Shown here in pieces: positions 20,055 through 29,938 of a stretch of DNA of 64,000 nt. The notes beneath the pieces were generated by a model. It searched no databases. It saw only the letters and a list, made by a program, of their open reading frames with translations, and was not told the origin of the DNA. Made by a program: the position numbers and the translations under genes. Positions within the stretch are counted from its first letter, which is position 1. Every line of letters starts with the position of its first letter. The stretch is from contig JAGTQC010000004.1 in assembly GCA_018396535.1 (NCBI GenBank), forward strand, positions 62,001 through 126,000, read 5' to 3'. This DNA comes from Candidatus Bathyarchaeota archaeon. Lineage in GTDB: Archaea > Thermoproteota > CALKCG01 > B24 > DRYS01.

Positions 20055-20816
20055 ATGTTTAAGGTTATGAAGACTCTACTTCAAGTCGAGAATCTATCTG
20101 TGAATGTAGGATCTACATGTATAATTAGAGGGTTAAACCTATCCGTCGATAAGGGTGAGGTTATCCTACTCTTAGGTCCAAACGGGTCTGGTAAATCTAC
20201 ATTCCTCCATGCGTTGATAGGTGATCCGAGGTATAGGATATCGTCTGGTAGGATAATATTCGATGGTATAGATGTATCATCGATGCCTATGACGGATAGG
20301 GTTAAGCTAGGGTTGAGTTTAGGTTTACAGTTTCCACCTAGGATTAAGGGTATAACTCTAAGATTTCTAGCTGAGAGGATTTTAGAGAGGAGGGGTGTTA
20401 CCAGTAGTGTTATCAGTAGCGTTATCGAGGGGTATTCGCGTATGTTGAATCTTGGTGGTCTTCTCGATAAGGATCTTTATGTAGGTTTTAGTGGTGGGGA
20501 GATTAAGAGAGCTGAGCTTATGATTACGCTTATCCAAGCTCCTAAGCTTCTTATGCTTGATGAACCTGATTCCGGTGTTGATGTAGAGAATCTAGCTTTG
20601 GTAGGTTCGGCTATTTCGAAATATCTATCTGAGGATGTTGGTAGATCTGCGATTATAATAACGCATACAGGGTATATAGCTAGGTATGTTAAAGCTACTA
20701 AAGCATATGTTATGGTGAATGGTAGGATAGTATGTAGGGGTGATCCTGAGATCCTTGTATCTAATATCCTAGAGCATGGGTTTGAGAAATGTTTTAGATG
20801 TGAGGGGATGATCTAG
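20055..20816 (+). CDS. sufC: Fe-S assembly ATPase SufC
   Basis: ABC ATPase GPNGSGKST...FSGGEIKRAELMITLIQAPKLLMLDEPDSGVDVE (SufC-specific). Confidence 0.93.
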   Translation: MFKVMKTLLQVENLSVNVGSTCIIRGLNLSVDKGEVILLLGPNGSGKSTFLHALIGDPRYRISSGRIIFDGIDVSSMPMTDRVKLGLSLGLQFPPRIKGITLRFLAERILERRGVTSSVISSVIEGYSRMLNLGGLLDKDLYVGFSGGEIKRAELMITLIQAPKLLMLDEPDSGVDVENLALVGSAISKYLSEDVGRSAIIITHTGYIARYVKATKAYVMVNGRIVCRGDPEILVSNILEHGFEKCFRCEGMI

Positions 20817-22028
20817 GTGAAGTCGAGGAAGGTTAGGGATGATCTTAGAGAGAGAGCTTTATCAGCTTTATCCAAACCCTCAACCTACGGTTTAGATATA
20901 GATTTATCAAGATTCACAGCTAGCCTAGGCTCAGATATCATGGATATAGAATCATATACAGATGCTATGCTATCCGTAGGGGTTGATCCTGAAGAGAGGG
21001 GGAGGGGTGGAAGCTACTATCAGATAGATAATGTAGCCGCATACTCCTCATCAAGATATAAAGGATTGATAGTGAAGCCTATAAGCGAAGCATTAGAAGA
21101 TGAATCTATCCTAGAATACTACTGGAAAGCAGTACCGGTAGATCTAGATAAGTATACAGCTACAGCCTTCCTATACGAGAAGGATGGATACTATATAGAG
21201 GTTAAGGATAGAGTCGAGATACCCATACCTGTACAAGCATGCATACTGTTAAAAAGCCCATCACTTATACAAGTCCCACATAACATAGTAGTAGTAGGTG
21301 AAGGATCCAAACTACACCTAATAACCGGGTGTACAGTAGCTAGAGAGAATCCGGGAGTACATATAGGAATATCAGAATTCTATGTTAAGAAGAATGGGCT
21401 CCTAACATTCACTATGATACATAGCTGGAGTAAGGGTATGCATATACGTCCAAGAACAATCGTATACGTAGAGGATGGAGGAATATTCATAAGCCAATAC
21501 ATATCAACATCGCTAGTAGATTCCATACAATCATACCCTACCATCCATCTAGTAGGAGAGAATAGCAGCTCCCACCTCTCATCGATAATAATCGGTAGAG
21601 GCTCATCGCATATAGATATAGGTGGAGCTATAGAGCTTAAAGCTCCAGGATCCACAGGCGAGGTTACATCTAGGGTTATATCTATGGATGAGAGTAGGAT
21701 TACATCTAGAGGTAGAATATCAGGGTTTATACGAGGAGTAAAGGGGCATATAGAATGTAGAGGACTCATACTCTCAGAAAACTCATCCATATACGCTATA
21801 CCAGAACTAGAAGCTAAAGCATACGATGTACAGCTAACACATGAAGCAGCTGTAGGTAGGATAGCAGAAGAGGAGATAATATACCTAATGGCTAAAGGAT
21901 TCACAGAGGATGAAGCTAGATCTATGATAATAAGAGGATTCCTACAACCTAAGATCCCTATACCACTACCTAGACAATTGGTAGACTATCTATCCATGGC
22001 TATGGAGAAGATAGCGTATGCACTTTAA
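20817..22028 (+). CDS. sufB: SufB/SufD-family Fe-S scaffold
   Basis: 403 aa, directly follows sufC; ITGCTVARENPGVHIGISEFYVKKNG, VGRIAEEEIIYLMAKGFTEDEARSMIIRGFL. Confidence 0.92.
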   Translation: MKSRKVRDDLRERALSALSKPSTYGLDIDLSRFTASLGSDIMDIESYTDAMLSVGVDPEERGRGGSYYQIDNVAAYSSSRYKGLIVKPISEALEDESILEYYWKAVPVDLDKYTATAFLYEKDGYYIEVKDRVEIPIPVQACILLKSPSLIQVPHNIVVVGEGSKLHLITGCTVARENPGVHIGISEFYVKKNGLLTFTMIHSWSKGMHIRPRTIVYVEDGGIFISQYISTSLVDSIQSYPTIHLVGENSSSHLSSIIIGRGSSHIDIGGAIELKAPGSTGEVTSRVISMDESRITSRGRISGFIRGVKGHIECRGLILSENSSIYAIPELEAKAYDVQLTHEAAVGRIAEEEIIYLMAKGFTEDEARSMIIRGFLQPKIPIPLPRQLVDYLSMAMEKIAYAL

Positions 22029-22431
22029 ATACAGTAGATATACCACCCTATATGGCTTAATCGTATCTGGGAGAGGCGTCGCATCCAAATTCACATCATA
22101 CCGATGGTTCAAAGAATTTATAAGAGATAGATTCGGATTCACACCCACACCAGGCACCCTAAACATACTACTAGCACCTAGATCATCCATCATCCTCCAA
22201 AAAATTCTATCAAACCCTAACCTAGGAGTTAAGCTAGAACCCCCAGAAGGATTCAAACCAGCAGTACTATTCAAAGCTAGCATACTAGGCGTACCATCAG
22301 CTCTAGTACACCCAATCATAGAAGGTAGACGTATAGAGCTCGCCGAATTCGTATCACCAGTAAACTTTAGAAGATCATTCAACCTAAAGGATCTAACACC
22401 AATACTCGTACAGCTAGATATAGATAAATAG
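22018..22431 (+). CDS. CTP-dependent riboflavin kinase (DUF120)
   Basis: GRGVASKFTSYRWFKEFIRDRFGFTPTPGTLNILL. Confidence 0.82.
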   Translation: MHFKYSRYTTLYGLIVSGRGVASKFTSYRWFKEFIRDRFGFTPTPGTLNILLAPRSSIILQKILSNPNLGVKLEPPEGFKPAVLFKASILGVPSALVHPIIEGRRIELAEFVSPVNFRRSFNLKDLTPILVQLDIDK

Positions 22432-22451
22432 CTGTAAGCATAACACATATA

Positions 22452-22534
22452 TTAGGCGATGAAGATTCTCCTCGCCGCTCCAGTCTGATGAGCTGCGGGG
22501 GCTCGGTGAAGACGCCTGCGACAACAGAGCCTAA
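22452..22534 (+). ncRNA. Candidate structured ncRNA (class unknown)
   Basis: GC-rich intergenic island flanked by AT-rich DNA; ends TTAGGC (22452-22457) and GCCTAA (22529-22534) are perfectly complementary; internal CTGATGA and GCGGG/CCTGC hairpin potential; ATAAATA about 25 nt upstream. Confidence 0.4.
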
Positions 22535-22584
22535 CCCCCACATAGTAAACGTTTAAATCAGTATAGAACAAGCTATCTACCCCT

Positions 22585-23613
22585 ATGTACCATCTATCCA
22601 CCGATAAGCTTATCGAAGCTAAAGCTATGCTCCACAGTCATAGCACAGCTTCAGATGGTAGACTCCAACCTATAAAGGTTATAGAATACTACCGCTCAAA
22701 CGGTTTCAAAATAGTATCGCTAACCGATCATGGTAAGATAACAAAGCTAGATCAACCCCAAAACTGTATATTCATACCAGGCGTAGAGGTATCCGCAGGT
22801 AGATCTAAACTCGGCGAGCCATACCATATAGTAGCTCTCATGATCGAAGATGAAAGTATACTAGAAGCTAAGGATAACCCTCAAGAATTAATCGATAGAA
22901 TATCAAGCTCCGGAGGCTTATCCTTCATAGCCCACCCCCACTGGTCGAACCTAGTCTACGAAGATCTAGCAGAGCTTAAGGGGTACATAGGTATAGAAAT
23001 CTACAATACAGGCTGCGAAGTCGAGGTATCCAAAGGCTTCTCCACAACATACTGGGATAACATACTATCAAACAACCCCCGTATACTAGGATTAGCTGTG
23101 GATGATGCTCACAGATATACAACACCCCCGATCGACTCCCTAGGAGGATGGGTTACCCTCCTAATCGATGAAGAAAGCTGCGATTCAGCTATCGATGCTC
23201 TCAAGCATGGCAGATTCTACTCATCGATGGGTCCTGAGATAAAGCTTCTAGAAGCCTCCGATAACTCTATAGATATAGTATCATCACCTGTGGAGAAGGT
23301 TTCGATAATATCTGTTAACGGTAAGGGTTTCAGTCTAGCTATACCCGATCTAAGATTACTCATAAGATTATGGAAGGATAAGGAGGGGAGGCGGAGCATA
23401 GAGAATATAGTTTCATCGATCGACGTAGATGTAGGAAGGGAGGGTGAGGTTATAATGGTGGAATCAAGGTATGGTAAGATACGATTCATAATCGCTAGTG
23501 GAGGAATAACAAGCTTCTCCTGGAGGGGGAGGCTAGGATCAAAGTATATCAGAATCGAGGTTATGGATTACAACGGTCGTAGAGCATGGTCAAACCCTAT
23601 ACCTACATATTGA
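22585..23613 (+). CDS. PHP-domain metal-dependent phosphoesterase
   Basis: MLHSHSTASDGRLQPIKVIEYYRSNGFKIVSLTDHGKI, FIAHPHWSN, VDDAHR. Confidence 0.88.
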   Translation: MYHLSTDKLIEAKAMLHSHSTASDGRLQPIKVIEYYRSNGFKIVSLTDHGKITKLDQPQNCIFIPGVEVSAGRSKLGEPYHIVALMIEDESILEAKDNPQELIDRISSSGGLSFIAHPHWSNLVYEDLAELKGYIGIEIYNTGCEVEVSKGFSTTYWDNILSNNPRILGLAVDDAHRYTTPPIDSLGGWVTLLIDEESCDSAIDALKHGRFYSSMGPEIKLLEASDNSIDIVSSPVEKVSIISVNGKGFSLAIPDLRLLIRLWKDKEGRRSIENIVSSIDVDVGREGEVIMVESRYGKIRFIIASGGITSFSWRGRLGSKYIRIEVMDYNGRRAWSNPIPTY

Positions 23614-23707
23614 TGTATACCGTACCTCCCACACTCGCTAATACGAATCCCTACTAAACGTTTTAGAATTAGAATTTTATACAATACATGGCATAGCGTA
23701 TAGTAGA

Positions 23708-25210
23708 ATGCCTGTAAAAGTATCTATAGGACGTAGAGGTATCATAGCCGATCATCCTATAGCTGTTAAGGTAGGATTAGATATTATAGAGGATGGAGGC
23801 AACATCTTCGATACCGCTATATCCGTAAGCGCTGCTCTCTCAGTCGTCCAGCCGCAGATGAGTGGACCCGGTGGTGATGGCTTCATACTAGGATTCCTCG
23901 ATGATGAAGTTATAGCCTACGCATCCTCAGGCGCATCCCCTAGCGGATTCGATACAGATAGGTATCTCGAAGAGAAGCCTACTAGAGGCCCCTTAACAGT
24001 AACGATACCCGGTCTCGTATATCTATGGGGCTACCTCTACGAAAACTACGCATCCCTACCCTTAGAGAAGCTTCTGAAACCAGCTATAGATCTAGCCTAC
24101 AACGGATTCTATGCAGGCTGGCTCCTATCATCCTCATCCAAAGCTTATGAAATAGATCTAGATAGCTATGAGTGGAGAAGGTATTTCAAAGGTTTAAAGC
24201 TAGGGGATCTCGTAGTCAATAAAGAGCTAGCTAGAACATTGAAGCTTATAGCTTCTAGAGGTTGGAGAGAATTCTATGAAGGTGAACTCGCTGAGGAGAT
24301 GGTAGCTCAGCTTAGAGAGCAGGGTGTAGGCGTATGTATAGACGATTTTAGAAATCATAGAGGTATAGAGGTTAAGCCTCTAAAACTCGAGGCTGACGAT
24401 CAGATACTATACGAGCTTCCCCCTAATACCCAAGGTGTAGCTACGCTTCAATCGATAACCGCTCTATACGAGCTCGGTATGAGTAGGCTAGCATTCGATG
24501 ATAGTGAGAGGATAAAGGCTTGGAGTAAACCTATAGAGAGGATATACTGGTTTAGGGATACGTTTCTAGGCGACCCAGGCTTCATGAAGATCGATATAGA
24601 AGATTATAAAACATTCTCATCCATAGAGAAGCTTCAACAGATCGAAGCATGCAGGGATCCTCCTAGCGGGATAGGTGATACAACATTCTTCGTAGTATCT
24701 GATAGCGATGTTATCCTAGGCTTCATACAAAGCCTATTCCACCCATTCGGATCAGGTCTTATAGCTGGAGGCTTCCCCATACAGAATCGTGGAGTCGGCT
24801 TCGCTAAAGAAAGAGGTTTACCGAATAGCCCAGCACCATGCAAGAAGCCCCTCCATACACTATCGATCTTAGCTATCGAAAACGAGGATAGGAAGTATAT
24901 AGTAGGATGCGTAGGAGGTGATGTTAGACCTCAGCTTCATTTAAGAGTCTACGAGAATATATTCATCTACAAGATGAATCCTGTAGAAGCCGTGGATGCT
25001 CCAAGATTCATGTACACCGTACCTAGGGGTATACAGAAGGTGATCGTCGAGGAGCCGTTGAAGCCTCCCAGATTATCGAGTAGCATAGAAGCAGTACAAG
25101 TCGGGTATTATGGTAGCCCAGGCTACGTTCACGTAGCAGTACTCGATAAGGGGAGAACGCTACTAGCTAGCGATCCTAGAAGCGAGGGTATAGCGTTAGC
25201 TATCCGATAA
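23708..25210 (+). CDS. ggt: Gamma-glutamyltransferase family protein
   Basis: QPQMSGPGGDGFILGFLDDEVIAYASSGASP; GDTTFFVVSDSDVILGFIQSLFHPFGSGLI around the autoprocessing Thr. Confidence 0.9.
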   Translation: MPVKVSIGRRGIIADHPIAVKVGLDIIEDGGNIFDTAISVSAALSVVQPQMSGPGGDGFILGFLDDEVIAYASSGASPSGFDTDRYLEEKPTRGPLTVTIPGLVYLWGYLYENYASLPLEKLLKPAIDLAYNGFYAGWLLSSSSKAYEIDLDSYEWRRYFKGLKLGDLVVNKELARTLKLIASRGWREFYEGELAEEMVAQLREQGVGVCIDDFRNHRGIEVKPLKLEADDQILYELPPNTQGVATLQSITALYELGMSRLAFDDSERIKAWSKPIERIYWFRDTFLGDPGFMKIDIEDYKTFSSIEKLQQIEACRDPPSGIGDTTFFVVSDSDVILGFIQSLFHPFGSGLIAGGFPIQNRGVGFAKERGLPNSPAPCKKPLHTLSILAIENEDRKYIVGCVGGDVRPQLHLRVYENIFIYKMNPVEAVDAPRFMYTVPRGIQKVIVEEPLKPPRLSSSIEAVQVGYYGSPGYVHVAVLDKGRTLLASDPRSEGIALAIR

Positions 25211-25226
25211 CCATAGCTATCATACA

Positions 25227-26141
25227 CTATCCTCCCACATACTCCCTCCAGTATCTGGAGCTTTCTCTAAGCTCCTCAAGTACCTTATCATCCGGGTACT
25301 CGAATGGATGTATAACCTCTAGGAATAGGTATACCCTACCAGCTCCCCCCTCATCCAGAGTCGAGATGAGTTTAGATGGCTGTATTATACCGATCCTATT
25401 ATACTCTACGGTGAACGGCCAGTGTCTATCAGCCTTACCATCGGTTTGCTGTACATGTATGCAAGGCGTATACTTAGATAGCCTCCTAACCCATTCATAG
25501 GGATCCCTATCCTCTGGTGTAGGTGCCTCCGGGTTACATGCATGACCTAGATCTATACATAGCTTTACCGAAGCTTTAGGATCCCTAGATACCTCCGCCA
25601 TAAGATACTCTGCTTCAGATATAGTCGAGGGCACCTCCCTCGGTACAGGCATAGGCTCTACTAGTATACTCTTCAAACCTAGATCTAAAGCCCTATATGA
25701 TAGAGATTTCAGCGAATCTATAAGGATCGATTCTATATACGATCTCCTACCCCTATCCCTATAATCTCTTACAGACATAGCTCCCACATGCCCACCTACA
25801 GCTTCAGCTCTAAACCTAGATGCAAGCTCTATAGCTTTAACATACCAGCTATATCCATCCATCCTCATAGACATATATGGATGGGATAGTAAATTGAAGG
25901 AATACGCTGCCAACCCTGTGAAGCAGCTTTGAATAATTACACCATAGCTTCTACAAGCATCTATAGTCCTGTATACGATATCATCCAAAGCCTCCGGGTT
26001 CGACCTGGGATCTAGTAGATCATATGAGAATTGCACATATCTCAGATCCAGTTTGCTAGCTACTATCTCAACCCATACCTCAGGCTCGATCCATCTCTTA
26101 ACAGCCCAGCAATTATTTATACCTAGGATAGGTTCAACCAT
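25227..26141 (-). CDS. Sugar phosphate isomerase/epimerase (xylose-isomerase-like TIM barrel)
   Basis: VQFSYDLLDPRSN, VEPMPVPREVPST, VKLCIDLGHACNP, CIHVQQTDGKADRHWPF, FLEVIHPFE. Confidence 0.82.
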   Translation of the reverse strand: MVEPILGINNCWAVKRWIEPEVWVEIVASKLDLRYVQFSYDLLDPRSNPEALDDIVYRTIDACRSYGVIIQSCFTGLAAYSFNLLSHPYMSMRMDGYSWYVKAIELASRFRAEAVGGHVGAMSVRDYRDRGRRSYIESILIDSLKSLSYRALDLGLKSILVEPMPVPREVPSTISEAEYLMAEVSRDPKASVKLCIDLGHACNPEAPTPEDRDPYEWVRRLSKYTPCIHVQQTDGKADRHWPFTVEYNRIGIIQPSKLISTLDEGGAGRVYLFLEVIHPFEYPDDKVLEELRESSRYWREYVGG

Positions 26142-26252
26142 AATACACCACCATTATGATCCGAATAGAAATCTACGGATAGTATACCATATAAGGCTTA
26201 CCCTTCACATCAGTATACTTCCAGAGATAGCTTTAACTCTCTATGGATACCT

Positions 26253-27107
26253 ATGCTCTATCAGAGGTGTCCTCTAGGTTTGTGTACGATAGGTAAAATC
26301 CTCAGGCTTAGAAGGATATTTCGTAGAGATACTGGTAGATCGTTCATAGTAGCTATAGATCATGGTGTTAGATTCGGAGCTATAAAGGGTATAGAGGATC
26401 CACGTATACCTGTTAAAGCTGCTAGGGATGGCGGTGCAGACGCTGTTATGGCTACACCCGCTATAGCTAGGATAATATACGATGATCTCGGAGATATGTC
26501 TCTAATAGCTAGGATCGATGGAGCTGCTACGATCATAGGTCCAGATATAACAGATGACGATATAATATCCCCGGTCGAGGATGCTATCGCTATAGGAGCT
26601 GATGCAGTAGTAGCCTTCGGATATGTAGGAGTAGAGAAGGAGAAGTCTAGTCTTAGAAAGCTTAGCATAATATCATCAAGATGTTTCAGATACGGTATCC
26701 CCCTCATGGCTGAGATGATCCCTCCAGAACTATCATCCAAACACTACGCTAAGAAGAAGGGTGAATGGGAGGTGGATATAGATAGGCTTAAACTAGCTGT
26801 TAGAGTTGGAGCAGAGCTTGGAGCCGATATGATAAAAACATACTATACCGGTGATCCAGATAGTTTTAAAGAAGTCGTTAAAGCCTCCCCCATACCCATA
26901 CTAGTATTAGGCGGCCCACCTACAGATAGCGTGGAAGACTTCCTATCCATGATAGAGGCATCTATAGAAGCAGGAGCTAGGGGGGCTGTCATAGGTAGGA
27001 ATGTATGGCAGCATAGTAATCCAACAATCATGGTTAAAGCTCTATCAGGTATAGTTCACAGATACATATCTCTAGAGGAGGCTATGAGATGGCTGAGAGA
27101 AGGTTGA
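26253..27107 (+). CDS. DhnA-type class I aldolase (DeoC/FbaB/LsrF family)
   Basis: FIVAIDHGVRFGAIKGIEDP, ADMIKTYYTGDPDSFKEVVKASPIPILVLGGP, GARGAVIGRNVWQ. Confidence 0.9.
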   Translation: MLYQRCPLGLCTIGKILRLRRIFRRDTGRSFIVAIDHGVRFGAIKGIEDPRIPVKAARDGGADAVMATPAIARIIYDDLGDMSLIARIDGAATIIGPDITDDDIISPVEDAIAIGADAVVAFGYVGVEKEKSSLRKLSIISSRCFRYGIPLMAEMIPPELSSKHYAKKKGEWEVDIDRLKLAVRVGAELGADMIKTYYTGDPDSFKEVVKASPIPILVLGGPPTDSVEDFLSMIEASIEAGARGAVIGRNVWQHSNPTIMVKALSGIVHRYISLEEAMRWLREG

Positions 27108-28618
27108 AGCCACCATATATACTAGGTATAGATTCAGGTACATCTGCATGTAAAGCCGCTCTATTCACCCTAGACGGATGCGTAGTAGCTGAGACATCGG
27201 TAGAGCATAGGATATATCATCCTAGACCAGATTATGCCGAGCAGGATCCGCTTGAATGGTGGTATTCGACGGTTAAAGCTATCTCCTCTATCATTAGGGG
27301 TTCTGGTATAGAACCAAGCGATATAGTAGGGTTATCAGTAGACTCCCAGAGGGAGGCTGTAGTATTCCTAGATAGTAGTGGAGAAAGGCTTACACGGAGT
27401 ATAATATGGCTTGATCGTAGAGCTATACCTCAAACCCAAGCTATATCTAGGATGATAGACCCAGATAGGATACTAGAAGTTACAGGTTTACCTTTAGACT
27501 TCATATTCTCAGCTCCAAAGATACTATGGGTTAAGGAGAATATGCCTGAAACCTATACTAGAACATGGAGGATACTATGCGCTAAGGATTACATAGTGTA
27601 CAGGCTTACAGGAAACACCGTCACGGATTACACGATGGCTTCTAGGACTATGCTATTCGATATACATAAGCTCAGATGGTCTGATGAGATATGCGAAGCT
27701 CTAGGTATAGATCCATCCATACTACCAGAAGCTATAGGTTCATGGGAGGTTGCAGGTGAGGTTACAGAGAGTGCAGCTGAAGCTACCGGGTTAAAACCAG
27801 GTACACCTGTAGCATGTGGTGGAGGAGATAGGCCTTGCGAAGCCTTAGGCGCAGGTGTAGTAGATGAGGGTATGGCTAATATAGGTACAGGTACAGGATC
27901 AGTATTCGAGATACCTCTAGAGAAACCTAAACCTGATAGAGGTATGCGCTTCGATTGCTGCCTCCACGTAGTACCAGGTAGATGGGAGTATGAAGGTATA
28001 GTTAACGCTACAGGCGCATCCCTAAGATGGTTTAGAGATACCTTCTGTCTAACCGAGGCTGTAGAAGCTGGGAGGAGGGGGTTATCGATATACTCAATCC
28101 TAGATGAGGAGGCATCCAAGATCCCAGCGGGATGTGAGGGATTATACTATTATCCACACCTATGGGGTGCACGTCTACCTAAACCTAATCCTAAAGCTAG
28201 AGGCGTGTTCTACGGCATACTACACAGCCATGGTAGAGGACACTTCGTTAGAGCTATACTCGAAGCAGCTGCATTCCAATACCTAGGTACCCTAAGGATA
28301 TTGAGAGAATTAGGCATAGATATTAAGCATATACGTATGGTGGGAGGCGAATCTAAGAGTAGTATCTGGAATAGGATAAAAGCTGATGTAATGGGTATCA
28401 GGGTGGAGATACCTGTTATAAGAGATGCAGCTGCACTAGGCTCAGCTATACTTGGAGGCGTAGCTGCAGGAGTTTATAGAGATCCTAGATCAGCTGCATT
28501 AGAGATGGTAAGGATAGGTGAAGTCTACGATCCAGATCCATCTACTCATAGAGTATACGAGTCCATATACGAGGATTATATCAGAGTTTATCGTAGTATA
28601 GAGGAGACATTCATGTAG
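27089..28618 (+). CDS. FGGY-family carbohydrate kinase (xylulokinase-like)
   Basis: ILGIDSGTSACKAALFTLDG, NIGTGTGSVFEI, RMVGGESKSSIWNRIKADVMGI; overlaps aldolase stop. Confidence 0.92.
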   Translation: MAERRLKPPYILGIDSGTSACKAALFTLDGCVVAETSVEHRIYHPRPDYAEQDPLEWWYSTVKAISSIIRGSGIEPSDIVGLSVDSQREAVVFLDSSGERLTRSIIWLDRRAIPQTQAISRMIDPDRILEVTGLPLDFIFSAPKILWVKENMPETYTRTWRILCAKDYIVYRLTGNTVTDYTMASRTMLFDIHKLRWSDEICEALGIDPSILPEAIGSWEVAGEVTESAAEATGLKPGTPVACGGGDRPCEALGAGVVDEGMANIGTGTGSVFEIPLEKPKPDRGMRFDCCLHVVPGRWEYEGIVNATGASLRWFRDTFCLTEAVEAGRRGLSIYSILDEEASKIPAGCEGLYYYPHLWGARLPKPNPKARGVFYGILHSHGRGHFVRAILEAAAFQYLGTLRILRELGIDIKHIRMVGGESKSSIWNRIKADVMGIRVEIPVIRDAAALGSAILGGVAAGVYRDPRSAALEMVRIGEVYDPDPSTHRVYESIYEDYIRVYRSIEETFM

Positions 28619-28669
28619 AATAACCTCTCTACTAAAGTTAATCTACCCCTATGGTCTAATTCTATATAG

Positions 28670-29938
28670 GTGGCGTTCATGGCTAAACTCGCTATTAAAG
28701 GAGGTAGACCTGAAGCAGGAGAGTTGAAGAAGCTTATACCTCCATGGCCTCCTCTAAACGATAAGATAATTTCATCTCTGATTAAAGCTTTAGAGGATAG
28801 GCGTTGGTGTCGATTATACCCCGGCTCCCTATGTGAAAGGTTTGAGGAGAAGTTTGCTAAATTCCATGATGCTAAGTATGGTGTAGCAGTAGCTAACGGA
28901 ACCGTTGCGCTCGAACTCGCATTCAAAACGTTAGGGGTAGGCTATGGAGATGAGGTTATAGTACCTGCTGTTACATTCATAGCTACGGCTTCAGCTGTTA
29001 CAGAAGTTGGTGGTATACCTATATTCACAGATATAGATCCTGAAACAGCGGTTATATCACCTAAATCTCTTAGAGCTACGATAGAGGAGAGGATGGATAG
29101 GGGTGGAAGGGTTAAGGGTATTACTGTCGTACACTACGGAGGCTATCCCGTTGATATGGATTCTATACTCGATATAGCTAAGGAATACGGTTTATTCGTA
29201 GTAGAGGACTGCGCTCATGCTCATGGATCTGAATGGAGGGGGCGTAAAGTCGGAGCTATAGGTGATATGGGCTGCTTCAGCTTCCAGGAGAGTAAATCTA
29301 TGACCGCCGGTGAGGGTGGTATAGTCATAACGAATAGAGACGATCTGATAGATAAGGCTAGACTCATACATAATATAGGTAGGGTTGTAGGTAAGCCAGG
29401 CTACATACACTATATACTATCGTCGAATTACAGGATGACAGAGCTTCAAGCAGCGATACTATTAGAGGTTTTAGAGATGTATCCGGAGCAGCTTAGATTT
29501 AAACATGAAATCGGTGAGTATCTAGCATCTAAGCTATCCAAGATAGGTGGTGTAGATCCTTTAAGGAGAGATCCACGTATAACTATGAGAGGCTACTACT
29601 ACTTCGTCATAAGGTATAATCCTAGGGAATTCGAGGATCTTCCTAAAGAGAGGTTTATAGAAGCTTTAAGAGCTGAAGGCGTACCTGCAAGCGTAGGCTA
29701 TGGTATGCCTCTATACAGGCAGCCAGCCTTCACTAGGGAGAGGCTTATAGAATCTGTATCTAAGGAGTTGGTGGAGCGTATGCCTAGATACGAGGATATC
29801 TACCTACCTGGAGCTGAATCCTTCTGCTCTTCAGAAGTAACACTTCCACATCAAGTCTTATTAGCTGGTAAGGATGGAGCTGATCTAATCGTAGCTGCTA
29901 TAGAGAAGATTAAGGAAAATGTATACGAGCTCCTATAA
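28670..29938 (+). CDS. DegT/DnrJ/EryC1/StrS-family PLP aminotransferase
   Basis: YGVAVANGTVALELAFKTLGVGYGDEVIVPAVTFIATASAV, VVEDCAHAHGSEW, FSFQESKSMTAGEGG (PLP Lys). Confidence 0.93.
   Translation: MAFMAKLAIKGGRPEAGELKKLIPPWPPLNDKIISSLIKALEDRRWCRLYPGSLCERFEEKFAKFHDAKYGVAVANGTVALELAFKTLGVGYGDEVIVPAVTFIATASAVTEVGGIPIFTDIDPETAVISPKSLRATIEERMDRGGRVKGITVVHYGGYPVDMDSILDIAKEYGLFVVEDCAHAHGSEWRGRKVGAIGDMGCFSFQESKSMTAGEGGIVITNRDDLIDKARLIHNIGRVVGKPGYIHYILSSNYRMTELQAAILLEVLEMYPEQLRFKHEIGEYLASKLSKIGGVDPLRRDPRITMRGYYYFVIRYNPREFEDLPKERFIEALRAEGVPASVGYGMPLYRQPAFTRERLIESVSKELVERMPRYEDIYLPGAESFCSSEVTLPHQVLLAGKDGADLIVAAIEKIKENVYELL

Noticed and set aside
21380-21904. 174-aa antisense ORF inside sufB
   Set aside because: Antisense of a conserved gene; composition not protein-like
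22485-22515. Hammerhead ribozyme (CTGATGAG...GAA) in the ncRNA candidate
   Set aside because: Stem II does not close directly onto GAAA and no cleavage-site helix was found
22452-22534. Canonical C/D box sRNA call
   Set aside because: C, C', D' and D boxes are mismatched or overlapping; kept only as unclassified ncRNA
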